Assembly: GCF_001644565.1 (NCBI RefSeq)
Contig: NZ_CP011387.1
Span: forward strand, 542,501-606,500
Length of the DNA stretch: 64,000 nt
Reading direction: 5' to 3'
From: Deinococcus puniceus
Lineage (GTDB): Bacteria; Deinococcota; Deinococci; Deinococcales; Deinococcaceae
Shown: positions 52,518 to 60,643 of the stretch, piece after piece
Layout: each line of letters opens with the position of its first letter
Numbering within the stretch: the stretch's first letter is position 1
The notes under the pieces: model-generated
What the model was told of the DNA's origin: nothing
What the model saw: the letters and a program-made list of their open reading frames with translations, nothing else
Databases searched by the model: none
Program-made: the position numbers and the translations under genes

Positions 52518-53312
52518 ATGACCGTTCTTTCCCAGCTTCCAGAGTGGTTGCCTGACCTGACCCGGCTTTGGGCTGCCGAAGAAGGCGTGCTGGCCGTCGT
52601 CCTGACCGGAAGCTTCGCACGGGGCGACGCCGATGAATGGAGTGATCTGGACGTGCAAGTGCTGGTGGCAGACGGCGCACCTATAGGCGGCCACACCTCC
52701 TACCACGGAGGCCTGCTGCTGAGCGTAGACCGCAGCGAACTGGGCCACCGCGAACGCGCCCTGACCGATCCCGACACGGCGCTCTGGAACCTGACGGCGC
52801 TGCGAACAGGTCTGCCGCTGTACGATCCGGCGGGCGTCTTTGCCGTGCTGCAAGCCAAAGCACAGGCGCTGGAATGGGCTACGCTTGCGCCCGAAGCGCA
52901 TAGGCAAGCGGCCAGCCGAATCGCTGGGACTGCCGAAGAACTCCACAAGATCATGGGCGGCCTGAACGCGGGCGACGGGGAAAAAGTCGCTTATGCCGCG
53001 CTGGGCCTGATGCTGGGGCTGGGGCAAGCAGCCCTGCTGAGTACCGGAACCCTGATTCCCACCGAGAACCGTTGGCTGACACTGGCCCGCGATGCCTGGC
53101 CCGATGCTGTGTGGCGCGAGTCTTTCTCTTGCTTGGCAGGACTGGGAACCGACTCGCCAGAAGCGCGGGGGCGTGCAGGCCTCACCGCGTATGGGCGGGC
53201 CGTCGCTTTGGCCCAGTGGCCCCTAGATTTTGAGCAGGAGCGCCGTGAATATGCTGTGGCACATGAGGCGGCGCGGCGGGGTGCAGCCTTTCTCAACCGA
53301 GTTGTCCCCTAA
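52518..53312 (+). CDS. Nucleotidyltransferase-domain protein
   Basis: The 264-residue product has an N-terminal Pol beta-type nucleotidyltransferase fold with VVLTGSFARGDADEWSDLDVQVLV (GS-x-x-RG ... SDxD, the two catalytic Asp). The C-terminal 160 residues are helical, in the manner of aminoglycoside adenylyltransferases and related AadS/Lnu-like proteins. The substrate is unknown; antibiotic modification should not be assumed. The ATG at 52518 was chosen because it opens the helix before the domain; 52494 is an alternative. The 3' end overlaps the convergent NADAR gene by 20 bases. Confidence 0.8.
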   Translation: MTVLSQLPEWLPDLTRLWAAEEGVLAVVLTGSFARGDADEWSDLDVQVLVADGAPIGGHTSYHGGLLLSVDRSELGHRERALTDPDTALWNLTALRTGLPLYDPAGVFAVLQAKAQALEWATLAPEAHRQAASRIAGTAEELHKIMGGLNAGDGEKVAYAALGLMLGLGQAALLSTGTLIPTENRWLTLARDAWPDAVWRESFSCLAGLGTDSPEARGRAGLTAYGRAVALAQWPLDFEQERREYAVAHEAARRGAAFLNRVVP

Positions 53313-53769
53313 ACTCTGCCCGCACCTGCTCCAGCGCCAGCCCCAACAGATTCTGGCCCCAGCGGGCGCGGTTGGCTTCGGCGTCGTCTTCGCGGTAGCC
53401 GATACCCCAGATACGGTCAGACGGCGAGGCTTCTACTAGGGGCGCGTCGCCCGTTTCGAGCAGTACGGTGCGGAGTTTGGGGTTCTGGCCGAATTTCAGC
53501 CGCAGCATGTCCAGCGCCACCTCAAAGCGTTTGGCCTCCCACACGGCGTTGTCGTAAGGCGTGACCAGACGGCCCAGGCGTTTGCATTCATCGGGCGTGG
53601 GCGCGGCCAGAATCGCGGTGAGGCGTTCTTCATCCCCAAAACACTGCGCTTTGCGGGCCATCAAATACTGTTCGGCGGTGTGGTAGGTCACGCCGTCAGC
53701 CGTAAAAAAGCTGGGGTGAAAGTTGGAAAAGGGATGTGCAGTGCGGTAAAAGTACACGGGTAGGGTCAT
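53293..53769 (-). CDS. NADAR-family protein (YbiA-like)
   Basis: The 158-residue product matches the NADAR/DUF1768 fold: FYRTAHPFSNFHPSFFTADGVTYHTAEQYLMARKAQCFGDEE at the N-terminus (with the characteristic SNF and EQYLMA-KA motifs), AILAAPTPDECKRLGR, WEAKRFEVALDMLRLKFGQNPKLRTVLLETGDAPLVEASPSDRIWGIG. Family members hydrolyse N-glycosidic bonds of reactive riboflavin intermediates or ADP-ribose derivatives. It converges with the nucleotidyltransferase gene. Confidence 0.9.
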   Translation of the reverse strand: MTLPVYFYRTAHPFSNFHPSFFTADGVTYHTAEQYLMARKAQCFGDEERLTAILAAPTPDECKRLGRLVTPYDNAVWEAKRFEVALDMLRLKFGQNPKLRTVLLETGDAPLVEASPSDRIWGIGYREDDAEANRARWGQNLLGLALEQVRAEFRGQLG

Positions 53770-53843
53770 AGATGCAGCATGCCATGCGCCGCGTTTCGGT
53801 GCATCGGCGCTGTGGCCTAAGCCGCCTCAGCATCCCGGTAGGC

Positions 53844-53849
53844 TATACT
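53844..53849 (+). promoter_or_regulatory. Candidate -10 box (TATACT)
   Basis: TATACT ends eight bases before the ATG at 53858 of the methyltransferase gene. Confidence 0.45.
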
Positions 53850-53857
53850 GCTCTGCT

Positions 53858-54970
53858 ATGCCGCGCCCCGCCCGCTCTTCCCGTTCTGATCGCCGTTCTG
53901 ACAATCGCCATGACCCCAATTCGCCCTTTAAGCGCAAGGCCAGCAAGCCCAAAGGCGATTACCGGGAGCGGCAGCCCGCACACGAATACGTGCTGGACGT
54001 GTTGCCGGGGCTAGAGGCGATTGCGGAAAACGAACTGGCCGATGTGCCGTTGGCCCGCGATATTCGTGGCCTGCGCTTCTGGTATCCCGGCGACATGGAG
54101 CGCCTGAACCGCCTGAAATCGGTGGTGGCCGTGTACCGCATCAAGGCTTGGGATGTGCCGCGCCCACGCGGTTTTTTGGGCAACCAGCAACTGGGCGAAC
54201 TGGCAACGTTCGTGGCAGAAGTGGCGCGGGTGGGCGGCCACACCTCCTTCCGGTTGGGCGCGGCGGGCAAAGAATCCAGCGTGATGCAGCGCCTCGCCTC
54301 CGAACTGGAAGGACTGATCGGCCTGACACACAATGCCGAAGAAGGTGAACTGCTGTTGCGGTTCCGGCCCGAAGAACACGGCGAAGGCTGGGAAGTGCTG
54401 GCCCGCATGACGCCCCGGCCCCTGTCGGCGCGGGCGTGGCGCGTGTGCAACATGAACGGCGGCCTGAACGCGACGCTGGCCTACGCGGTGCTGAAACTGG
54501 CTGGGCAGCGCGACGAAGACCGCATTTTTAACCCCATGAGCGGCAGCGGCACCCTCCTGATCGAACGCTCCCTGATGGGGCCATCGGCGGCGATGGTGGG
54601 CGTAGATATAGACCCCGCCGCCGTGGAATGCGCCCAGCGCAACATCAAAGCCGCCAAACGGGAAATAGAGGTGGCCTGCGTGGACGCCCTGAACACGGGC
54701 CTGCCAGACCGCTCCTTCGATCTGATCTTGGCCGATTTGCCTTGGGGCGACGCCATCGGCACGCACGGCGGCAACGAAGTGTTGTACCCCGCCTTCCTGA
54801 AAGAGATGTACCGCCTGCTGAGCCGTCAGGGACGCTTGGCCGTCATCACGCACGAGATCAAGTTGTTTCAGGGATTACTGGAAGACAGTACCGAGTGGTA
54901 CGCCCGCGAACTGTTTCAGGCGTTCAGCGGGGGGCATCATCCGAAGGCGTATTTGCTGAGCAAGCGGTAA
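53858..54970 (+). CDS. THUMP-domain SAM-dependent RNA methyltransferase (TrmN/Trm14-like)
   Basis: The 370-residue product starts with a basic, disordered tail (1-40), then a ferredoxin-like/THUMP region (about 45-190) and a Rossmann methyltransferase (about 195-360): SGSGTLLIERSLMGPSAAMVGVDIDPAAVECAQRNIKAA binds SAM and LILADLPWGDAIG is motif IV. The DLPWG form, together with THUMP, points to N2-guanine methylation of tRNA position 6 (TrmN/Trm14) rather than 23S rRNA; that is inference. The ATG has TATACT eight bases upstream. Confidence 0.9.
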   Translation: MPRPARSSRSDRRSDNRHDPNSPFKRKASKPKGDYRERQPAHEYVLDVLPGLEAIAENELADVPLARDIRGLRFWYPGDMERLNRLKSVVAVYRIKAWDVPRPRGFLGNQQLGELATFVAEVARVGGHTSFRLGAAGKESSVMQRLASELEGLIGLTHNAEEGELLLRFRPEEHGEGWEVLARMTPRPLSARAWRVCNMNGGLNATLAYAVLKLAGQRDEDRIFNPMSGSGTLLIERSLMGPSAAMVGVDIDPAAVECAQRNIKAAKREIEVACVDALNTGLPDRSFDLILADLPWGDAIGTHGGNEVLYPAFLKEMYRLLSRQGRLAVITHEIKLFQGLLEDSTEWYARELFQAFSGGHHPKAYLLSKR

Positions 54971-54984
54971 AAGGGCTGTGGGAC

Positions 54985-55032
54985 GTGGGTTGTAGGTTGT
55001 GGGTCAATCTTGTCTTACAGCCCACAACCCAC
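54985..55032. repeat. Inverted repeat with GTGGGTTGTAGG core, family D (copy 2)
   Basis: GTGGGTTGT (54985-54993) pairs with ACAACCCAC (55024-55032). The left arm continues into AGG and GTGGG exactly as at 32794. Confidence 0.55.
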
Positions 55033-55044
55033 CTCCTCCACCCT

Positions 55045-55050
55045 TATCCT
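55045..55050 (+). promoter_or_regulatory. Candidate -10 box (TATCCT)
   Basis: TATCCT ends five bases before the ATG at 55056 of the oxidoreductase gene. Confidence 0.4.
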
Positions 55051-55055
55051 GTGGC

Positions 55056-56069
55056 ATGACATCCACAGGAGCAGGCTTACGCTGGGGCATCTTGGGCGCG
55101 GCGCGGATTGGGCGGGCACTCATTCCGGCTATTCGGGCGGCGGGCGGAGAAGTGACGTTTTTGGGCGTGCGCGAGCCGAATTCCGAGCGGGCGCGGGCCT
55201 ACGCCGACGAGTGGAACATTCCGGCGGTGGGCAGCTACGCCGACGCATTGGCCTCTGATGTAGACGCCATTTACAACCCCCTGCCCAACGATCTGCACCT
55301 GCCCATGACCCGCGACACCTTGGGGGCCGGAAAACACGCCCTGACCGAAAAGCCGTTTACGCTGAACGCAGACGAGGCCGCCGAACTGGAACGCGAAGCG
55401 GGGGCGGCAGGCCGGGTGCTGCTGGAAGCCTTCGCCTACCGCTTTCAGCCGCATGTGGGGCGCATCATGGAACTGGTACGGGGCGGCGAACTGGGCGAGA
55501 TTCGGGCCTTCCGGGGTGCGTTCGGCTTCCCGCTCACCAACCCCGACGACTTCCGCTGGGACGCCAGCAAGGGCGGCGGGGCGCTGTTCGATGTGGGCAC
55601 CTACCCAGTGAATCTGATGCGCCTGCTGCTGGGCGAACCGCAAAGCGTCACTGCCCGCGCCCGCTGGACAGACGGTGGGGCCGCATCCGGTGTGGATATG
55701 GGCCTGAGCGCCGTGCTGGATTACCCGCAGGCTTCGGCCAGCATCGACTGCGCCTTCGACTGGGGAGATACGGCCACGCAGCGCCTCACTGTCATTGGCA
55801 GCAAAGGCACGCTGGACATGTCGGGCGTGTTCCACAGCAACACCGACAAGCCCAGTACGTTTACCATCACCAACGCCGCTGGCTCGCGGGAGGAAACATT
55901 CGGGCCATTCAACGCCTATGCGGGCATGGTGGCCCATTTTCAGCGGGTGGCGCTGGGGCAAGAAGCCGCCCTCTATCCGCCCAGCGACGCGGTGGCCCAT
56001 GCCCGCGTGCTGGACGCCCTGTATGCCTCGGCCCGCACGGGGGAAAGGGTGGAGATTCACGGGTCTTGA
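55056..56069 (+). CDS. Gfo/Idh/MocA-family oxidoreductase
   Basis: The 337-residue product has the family's NAD(P)-binding half ([22 protein letters not shown], then [40 protein letters not shown] with the conserved EKP) and the C-terminal alpha/beta half ([19 protein letters not shown] ... [21 protein letters not shown]). Substrates are usually sugars or their derivatives; none can be assigned. The ATG at 55056 follows a -10 box by five bases. The next gene starts inside its stop codon. Confidence 0.92.
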   Translation: MTSTGAGLRWGILGAARIGRALIPAIRAAGGEVTFLGVREPNSERARAYADEWNIPAVGSYADALASDVDAIYNPLPNDLHLPMTRDTLGAGKHALTEKPFTLNADEAAELEREAGAAGRVLLEAFAYRFQPHVGRIMELVRGGELGEIRAFRGAFGFPLTNPDDFRWDASKGGGALFDVGTYPVNLMRLLLGEPQSVTARARWTDGGAASGVDMGLSAVLDYPQASASIDCAFDWGDTATQRLTVIGSKGTLDMSGVFHSNTDKPSTFTITNAAGSREETFGPFNAYAGMVAHFQRVALGQEAALYPPSDAVAHARVLDALYASARTGERVEIHGS

Positions 56070-56431
56070 GTTGGCCGCATTCAGAAATTGAGCGCCTGAC
56101 GGCCCAGTACGGCACGGTTCCACCCCCTTGGATTCCGTATCCCGAATTCCACCCGCTGAGTGCGTTCTGGCGCATGGGCGGCGGTGAGGGTCACATCATG
56201 CTGTGGGGGCAGTGGTGGGACTCGCGGCATTGGGATGAGGCCCAGCGGCTCGCCTATTTCCGCACGTTTCCGCCTCCGCCGCGTTGGTTGCTGTGGGTGG
56301 GCGACGCGATTTGGGGTTCCGATTCGGATGACGAACTGGAGGAAGACGCTGTGCTGGAGCGGTTGGAAGGCTTGGGCTTCGGCAGCCGCGCCGAGTTCTT
56401 GGCCGATTGGGAGGATGAGCGGTGGGAGTGA
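56066..56431 (+). CDS. Hypothetical aromatic-rich acidic protein
   Basis: I do not recognise this 121-residue protein. It starts with TTG overlapping the TGA of the oxidoreductase gene, so it is translationally coupled. It is unusually rich in Trp (eleven or so), Pro and acidic residues: [46 protein letters not shown] and an acidic run [11 protein letters not shown]. It is soluble, without signal or membrane helix. Coupling suggests joint function with the oxidoreductase, but there is no direct clue. Confidence 0.7.
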   Translation: MSWPHSEIERLTAQYGTVPPPWIPYPEFHPLSAFWRMGGGEGHIMLWGQWWDSRHWDEAQRLAYFRTFPPPPRWLLWVGDAIWGSDSDDELEEDAVLERLEGLGFGSRAEFLADWEDERWE

Positions 56432-56454
56432 GGGGCGGGTTTCTGGAGTTTGTC

Positions 56455-56545
56455 CCACGCCTTCCCCCACCCCCCAGCCCCCGCCCCCAAAGGGTGCAGG
56501 GGAGTTGGTCGCTGCGCTCGGCAGGATTGATCTTGTCGCGTCCTA
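56455..56545. repeat. C/G-rich intergenic repeat (possible family A relative)
   Basis: CCCCCACCCCCCAGCCCCC ... AAAGGGTGCAGGGGAG and GTCGCTGCGCTCGGCAGG form imperfect palindromes resembling the core of the family A copies, without full alignment. The rest of the 56432-56722 gap shows a small CATTCCAAGATGGAATTG hairpin and a TCCACGATCC half-site of family C at 56713-56722. Confidence 0.35.
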
Positions 56546-56722
56546 ACTCGGCTCAATCCCTCATCTGAAGCGGAATCGCCTATTCATTCCAAGATGGAAT
56601 TGGCCCGCGCGTTTCACGCACGACGGCCTCACATGCATTCGGGTGGCGCGTTTTAGGTTTGCCACACGGCGAATTGAGCTGTTGCCACCGCCCATCCATC
56701 CAAGTCATTCACTCCACGATCC

Positions 56723-57571
56723 CTAAATCGGTGCATCCTCCGCAAAGTTCGGCTCGCGCTTTTCGCGGAGGCTGGCTAAGCCTTCGCGCACATCGGGGCC
56801 AGTGAAGCCCAAGAATTCTAGGGCGAGGCTGGCGTCAAACGTCGGGCCTGCCGCACGGAGCCAATTGTTCAGGGCGTATTTTGTCCAGCGCACAGCGGTG
56901 GGGCTTCCGGCGGCCAGTTGACGGGCCACCTTCCAAGCGCGGTCAAGCAGTTCCTCGTCTGGCACGCACAAACTGACCAGCCCAATCCGCTCGGCTTCCT
57001 CGCCCGACACGGGTTCTCCGGTCATCAGGTGGTATTTGGCTTTGTTCAGGCCGCACAGCAAGGGCCAAATGATTGCCGCGTGGTCGCCTGCCGCTACGCC
57101 CAGCCGCACATGGCCGTCCAGCAACCGCGCTGTTTTGGCCGCCACACTCACATCGGCCAGCAGGGCCACCGCCAGTCCCGCACCCACGCAGGGGCCGTGA
57201 ATCGCGCTGACCACAGGTTTGCCGCAATTGATCACGTTGTACACGAGGTCACGGGCTTCGCGCCACACGCGGGCCAGCGCTGTAAAGTCCGACGCCATTT
57301 CTTCGATCAGTTCAAAGTCTCCGCCCGACGAAAAGCCTCGGCCTTCACCCCGAATCAGCACGCAGCGCACGCCTTCTGCGGCGTCTATATCGCGCCATAC
57401 GACGGTCAGGGCGCGGTGGGCGGCGGCGTTCACGCTGTTTAGGGTGCGGTCATTTTGCAGCACCACTTCCAGAATCCCGCCGTCGTGCATCTGGAGGCGC
57501 AGGCCGGGATAAGCGCCGGGTGCGGTGAGTTGGGCCACGCTGGGAGTCTGACCGAAAAAATGGGGAGTCAT
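56723..57571 (-). CDS. Enoyl-CoA hydratase/isomerase family protein
   Basis: The 282-residue crotonase-fold product has [19 protein letters not shown] (first oxyanion loop) and [57 protein letters not shown] (second). Compared with a classical hydratase, the Glu preceding the LG block is His and the second Glu is absent; an Asp (AAGD) lies near, so isomerase, hydrolase or lyase activity is more likely than plain hydration. It is longer than usual by about 20 N-terminal residues. TAGCCT six bases upstream fixes the start. The first crotonase at 48757 is only distantly similar. Confidence 0.88.
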   Translation of the reverse strand: MTPHFFGQTPSVAQLTAPGAYPGLRLQMHDGGILEVVLQNDRTLNSVNAAAHRALTVVWRDIDAAEGVRCVLIRGEGRGFSSGGDFELIEEMASDFTALARVWREARDLVYNVINCGKPVVSAIHGPCVGAGLAVALLADVSVAAKTARLLDGHVRLGVAAGDHAAIIWPLLCGLNKAKYHLMTGEPVSGEEAERIGLVSLCVPDEELLDRAWKVARQLAAGSPTAVRWTKYALNNWLRAAGPTFDASLALEFLGFTGPDVREGLASLREKREPNFAEDAPI

Positions 57572-57577
57572 GGGTTG

Positions 57578-57583
57578 AGGCTA
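57578..57583 (-). promoter_or_regulatory. Candidate -10 box (TAGCCT)
   Basis: On the minus strand TAGCCT ends six bases before the ATG at 57571. Confidence 0.4.
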
Positions 57584-57744
57584 GTACAGATAGAACCGGA
57601 TTGATGAGCAAAATCACCAGAGTGCTGCCTTCTATTGCCCCCATTTGGGTGTGTGCCATATAACGCACCAGGCCGGCAGAACAGGCTTACCTTAAGGGTG
57701 TTTCTTTGCTGACCAGACTGCATCTTAATTTGGAGGCCTAACGT

Positions 57745-58392
57745 ATGAGTGCATTCCTTCGCCTGCCTGCTGCCCTGCTTGCCCTCTGCGCCGTGCTGAC
57801 CGCCTGCCCCGGCTCTACGCCGCCACCCTCTGGAGTGCGGGTTGATGTGACCGATTTTGATACCAAGCAGGACTTTACCTATGTCTCCAACAATTTTCAG
57901 GCGGCCCGCGCTCCGTTGTCGGTGGCCCCGCGATCTACCGCCGAAGCCAAGATGCTAGAGGCTGTGAATACCGAACGCGCACGCGGCGGTGTTTGCCCGA
58001 CCAGTGGAGGCGGCACGGTGGCTTTTCCTGTCCGCGCTCCCCTGATCTTCGAAGGCCACTTGCACGCTGCGGCCACCGGACATGCCGCCCACATTGTCAC
58101 CAGCCAAACCAGCACCACCCTCAGCCATATCGGTGAAAATGGGAGTACCCCGGCCCGCCGCATGGTCGAGGCTGGCTACACGCCGCTCCCGACTTCGGGC
58201 ACAAAAGCCGTTTTTCTGGAATCCATCGCGTTGGGCATAGACGACCCTACCGAAGTGATTGCCGCATGGAAAACCAGCGTGCGCCACTGCGCCGCCCTAT
58301 TTGACGGGGCAACCGATGGAAGTGCGGCGCGGGGCCAGCGCGGGCAGACGGTGGCGTGGGTGCTGGACGTGGGCGGCGTTGTTGTTAAGTAG
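57745..58392 (+). CDS. CAP/SCP-domain lipoprotein
   Basis: The 215-residue product has a lipoprotein signal ending AVLTAC (Cys about 21). The mature part is a CAP (SCP/PR-1) domain: EAKMLEAVNTERARGGVC at its start, HLHAAATGHAAHIVTSQ and LSHIGENGSTPARRMVEAGY (the His and Glu of the CAP cavity), then ESIALGIDDPTEVIAAWKTSVRHCAALFDG. Cysteines near both ends could pair. Bacterial CAP proteins are extracellular and of largely unknown function. GGAGG lies eight bases before the ATG, giving a conventional leader. Confidence 0.9.
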   Translation: MSAFLRLPAALLALCAVLTACPGSTPPPSGVRVDVTDFDTKQDFTYVSNNFQAARAPLSVAPRSTAEAKMLEAVNTERARGGVCPTSGGGTVAFPVRAPLIFEGHLHAAATGHAAHIVTSQTSTTLSHIGENGSTPARRMVEAGYTPLPTSGTKAVFLESIALGIDDPTEVIAAWKTSVRHCAALFDGATDGSAARGQRGQTVAWVLDVGGVVVK

Positions 58393-58510
58393 GTCGAAGT
58401 TAATCTACAGATTAACCGAGCGGAGCGAGTATCGAAGACAGTACGTCGGAGTGGGAATGCTTGAGTGAGGGTTCCCGAGTAAGCGCTTTCAAAGAGAGCG
58501 GCCACGAAAA

Positions 58511-58545
58511 GGCAGGACGGGTTTGCAACTCTGCCCCGTCCTGCC
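58511..58545. terminator. Bidirectional hairpin between CAP and LapA-like genes
   Basis: GGCAGGACGGG (58511-58521) pairs perfectly with 58535-58545; TGTGTGTT follows. Upstream, 58393-58505, no gene is seen. Confidence 0.75.
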
Positions 58546-58561
58546 TGTGTGTTCCCTACCT

Positions 58562-59041
58562 TCAGCCCAGTTTGCGTTTCAGGTAGTCGTCCAGTTGCGC
58601 CAGTTGCAAGTTCAGGTCGCGCTGCAAGGCGTCTATGCGGGCGTTGGTGGCAGCCAAGTCGGAGGCGCTCAGTTCCTTACCCATGCCCAAAGCTTTCGGC
58701 GCTTGCATCTGGGTTTCTAGCGTGCCGAGGCGCTGGTCAATGTGGGTTTGCAACTGGGCAAAGCGGCTGCCTTCCTGACTGTCGAGGCTCACGCGCAAGG
58801 CTTCCATGTCGCGCAGCAATTTGGCGCTGTCGGCCTGTGCCCGCAGTCCTGTCACGCCTGCCCAGAAGTAGAACACCAGAGCCAGAACCAGCCCCAGCAG
58901 CAGCAAAATCATGCCCAGCGGCACGCCTGTGTAGGTCACGAAACCCAGGCTGAGGGTGTGGGGAAAGGTCAGGGCGTTGATGTTGAGGATGCCGAACAGC
59001 ACCAGCAACACCACGATGACGATCAGGACAATGGTACGCAT
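58562..59041 (-). CDS. LapA-domain (DUF1049) membrane protein
   Basis: The 159-residue product has two membrane helices (about 1-18, RTIVLIVIVVLLVLFGI, and 38-60) with the LapA pattern ALTFPHTLSLGFVTYTGVPLGMILLLLGLVLAL. The C-terminal 90 residues form a cytoplasmic coiled-coil (heptads in LRAQADSAKLLRDMEALRVSLDSQ and LAATNARIDALQRDLNLQLAQLDDYLKRKLG). LapA domains are known from envelope-assembly proteins in Gram-negatives; here only the topology is safe. The start at 59041 gives the natural MRTIVL beginning. Confidence 0.85.
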   Translation of the reverse strand: MRTIVLIVIVVLLVLFGILNINALTFPHTLSLGFVTYTGVPLGMILLLLGLVLALVFYFWAGVTGLRAQADSAKLLRDMEALRVSLDSQEGSRFAQLQTHIDQRLGTLETQMQAPKALGMGKELSASDLAATNARIDALQRDLNLQLAQLDDYLKRKLG

Positions 59042-59120
59042 ATAGAGCAAGGTAACACCCCGGCTGGGGCAACGGGCCGGGGCAAGATTGCGAGAAAGTT
59101 CACGGAAAGGAGTCGGTGAG

Positions 59121-60434
59121 TCAGTTCACGCGGTCAAGGATCAAGGCTTCCTGCGCGGGTTGGGTGGCTTGCAGGGTCAAGCCCGCCGTCAGCAGGCCGC
59201 GGGCCACATCCAACCCCCGCCCATCCCGGTGATACAGCCGTAGCACGGGGTCTCCGGTCTGTACCGCGTCGCCGGGTTTTCTCAGGAGTTCCACGCCTAC
59301 ACCGTGATCAATCGCTTCGCCTTTGCGCTCGCGCCCACCGCCCAGCACCAGTACGGCGCGGCCCACGCTCAGGGCGTCTATCTTGCCCACGAAGCCGCTG
59401 CTGGTCGCCAGAATCTCCTCGCGTCCGGGGGCCACGTCAAACAGGCTGGGGTCGTCTACGTAGGTCGGGTCGCCGCCCTGCCCCTCGATAAAGGCCCGGA
59501 ATTTGGCGAGGGCCGAGCCGTCGCTGAGCGTGGCTCGGGCGCGGGCTTCGGCTTGCTGCTCATCTTCGCCCTGTGCGGCCAACGCCTCTACGGCCAAAGA
59601 CACGCACAGTTCGGTCAGGTCGTGGGGGCCGTGACCGCGCAGGGTATCCAGCGCCTCCAGCACCTCCAGACTGTTGCCCGCCATAAAGCCCAGCGGCGCG
59701 TCCATGTCGGTCAGCACGGCCCGCACCTGCCGCCCCGAATGCTTGCCGATGTCTACCATCGCCCGCGCCAGCCCGCGTCCGTCTTCCAGCGTCTTCATGA
59801 ACGCGCCCGCGCCGACTTTCACGTCCAGCACCACCGTATGCGCCCCCGATGCCAGCTTCTTGCTCATGATGGAACTGGCGATCAGCGGCAGGCAATCCAC
59901 GGTGGCCGTTACGTCGCGCAGGGCGTACAACTTGCCGTCGGCGGGCGCGAGGTCTTTGCTTTGGCCTACCAACGCCAGCCCAATCGTGCGGGCCTGTTCC
60001 AGAAAGTGGGCTTCATCTAGCTCGCTTGTCCAGCCCGGAATGCTTTCCAGTTTGTCGATGGTGCCGCCCGTGTGGGCCAACCCGCGCCCGCTCATTTTGG
60101 CTACCGTCAGGCCCAGCGCGGCCAGCATCGGCGTCAGAATCAGGCTGGTTTTGTCGCCCACGCCGCCTGTAGAGTGCTTGTCTACGGTGCGCGGCAAGTC
60201 GCCAAGGTTCATCTGATCGCCGCTGGCCGCCATCACCAGCGTCAGGGCGGCGGTTTCGGGGGGCGTCATGCCCTTCAGGTACACCGCCATCAGCCACGCC
60301 GCCACCTGATAATCGGGCACCTCATTCCGCGTATAGCCCAGCACCAACGCTTCCAGTTCTGCGCGGGAATGCTCGTGTCCGTCGCGTTTTTTCTGAATCA
60401 GGTCAGGAATGTGAAGTTTCGTGGTTGCAGTCAT
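59121..60434 (-). CDS. deoA: Pyrimidine-nucleoside (thymidine) phosphorylase
   Basis: The 437-residue product splits thymidine, and in some members uridine, with phosphate. It has the N-terminal helical domain ([19 protein letters not shown]), the signature block [46 protein letters not shown] (substrate-binding), the [26 protein letters not shown] loop and the C-terminal domain with [11 protein letters not shown]. It is probably a salvage enzyme in the cytoplasm. TACACT five bases before the ATG gives a leaderless start. Confidence 0.96.
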   Translation of the reverse strand: MTATTKLHIPDLIQKKRDGHEHSRAELEALVLGYTRNEVPDYQVAAWLMAVYLKGMTPPETAALTLVMAASGDQMNLGDLPRTVDKHSTGGVGDKTSLILTPMLAALGLTVAKMSGRGLAHTGGTIDKLESIPGWTSELDEAHFLEQARTIGLALVGQSKDLAPADGKLYALRDVTATVDCLPLIASSIMSKKLASGAHTVVLDVKVGAGAFMKTLEDGRGLARAMVDIGKHSGRQVRAVLTDMDAPLGFMAGNSLEVLEALDTLRGHGPHDLTELCVSLAVEALAAQGEDEQQAEARARATLSDGSALAKFRAFIEGQGGDPTYVDDPSLFDVAPGREEILATSSGFVGKIDALSVGRAVLVLGGGRERKGEAIDHGVGVELLRKPGDAVQTGDPVLRLYHRDGRGLDVARGLLTAGLTLQATQPAQEALILDRVN

Positions 60435-60439
60435 ACGGC

Positions 60440-60445
60440 AGTGTA
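60440..60445 (-). promoter_or_regulatory. Candidate -10 box of deoA (TACACT)
   Basis: On the minus strand TACACT ends five bases before the deoA ATG at 60434, and lies just beyond the hairpin that ends the rhodopsin transcript. Confidence 0.4.
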
Positions 60446-60454
60446 CGGGGCAAA

Positions 60455-60492
60455 GCGGGCCGGGGGCTGTAAAACTCTCGCCCCCGGCCCGC
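60455..60492 (-). terminator. Perfect 13-bp hairpin downstream of the rhodopsin gene
   Basis: GCGGGCCGGGGGC (60455-60467) and its exact complement (60480-60492) enclose 12 bases; on the minus strand TTTGCCCC follows. It separates the rhodopsin operon from deoA. Confidence 0.75.
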
Positions 60493-60556
60493 TGGTATGG
60501 GTGAATTGGTTGTGTGGTGGGGAAGGCGTCTAAGGGTCTGTGGTTTGAGGGTCTAA

Positions 60557-60622
60557 GAAAGGCTATTCGCTTCGCTCACTCACCCCCTCCCCAACCCTCC
60601 CCCCTCAAGGGAGAGGGAGCAA
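60557..60622 (-). repeat. Intergenic palindromic repeat, family A (short copy)
   Basis: Read on the minus strand it begins TTGCTCCCTCTCCCTTGA, passes GGGGGGAGGGTTGGGGA and ends GGGGGTGAGTGAGCGAAGCG with GCCTTTC, the three blocks of the copy at 49650-49755. Confidence 0.75.
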
Positions 60623-60643
60623 AGCCTAAGGAGTCAGAGTTCT

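Noticed and set aside
52518..53312. Aminoglycoside resistance call for the nucleotidyltransferase
   Set aside because: Only the generic GS-RG-SDxD fold motif is visible; no antibiotic-specific features can be seen.
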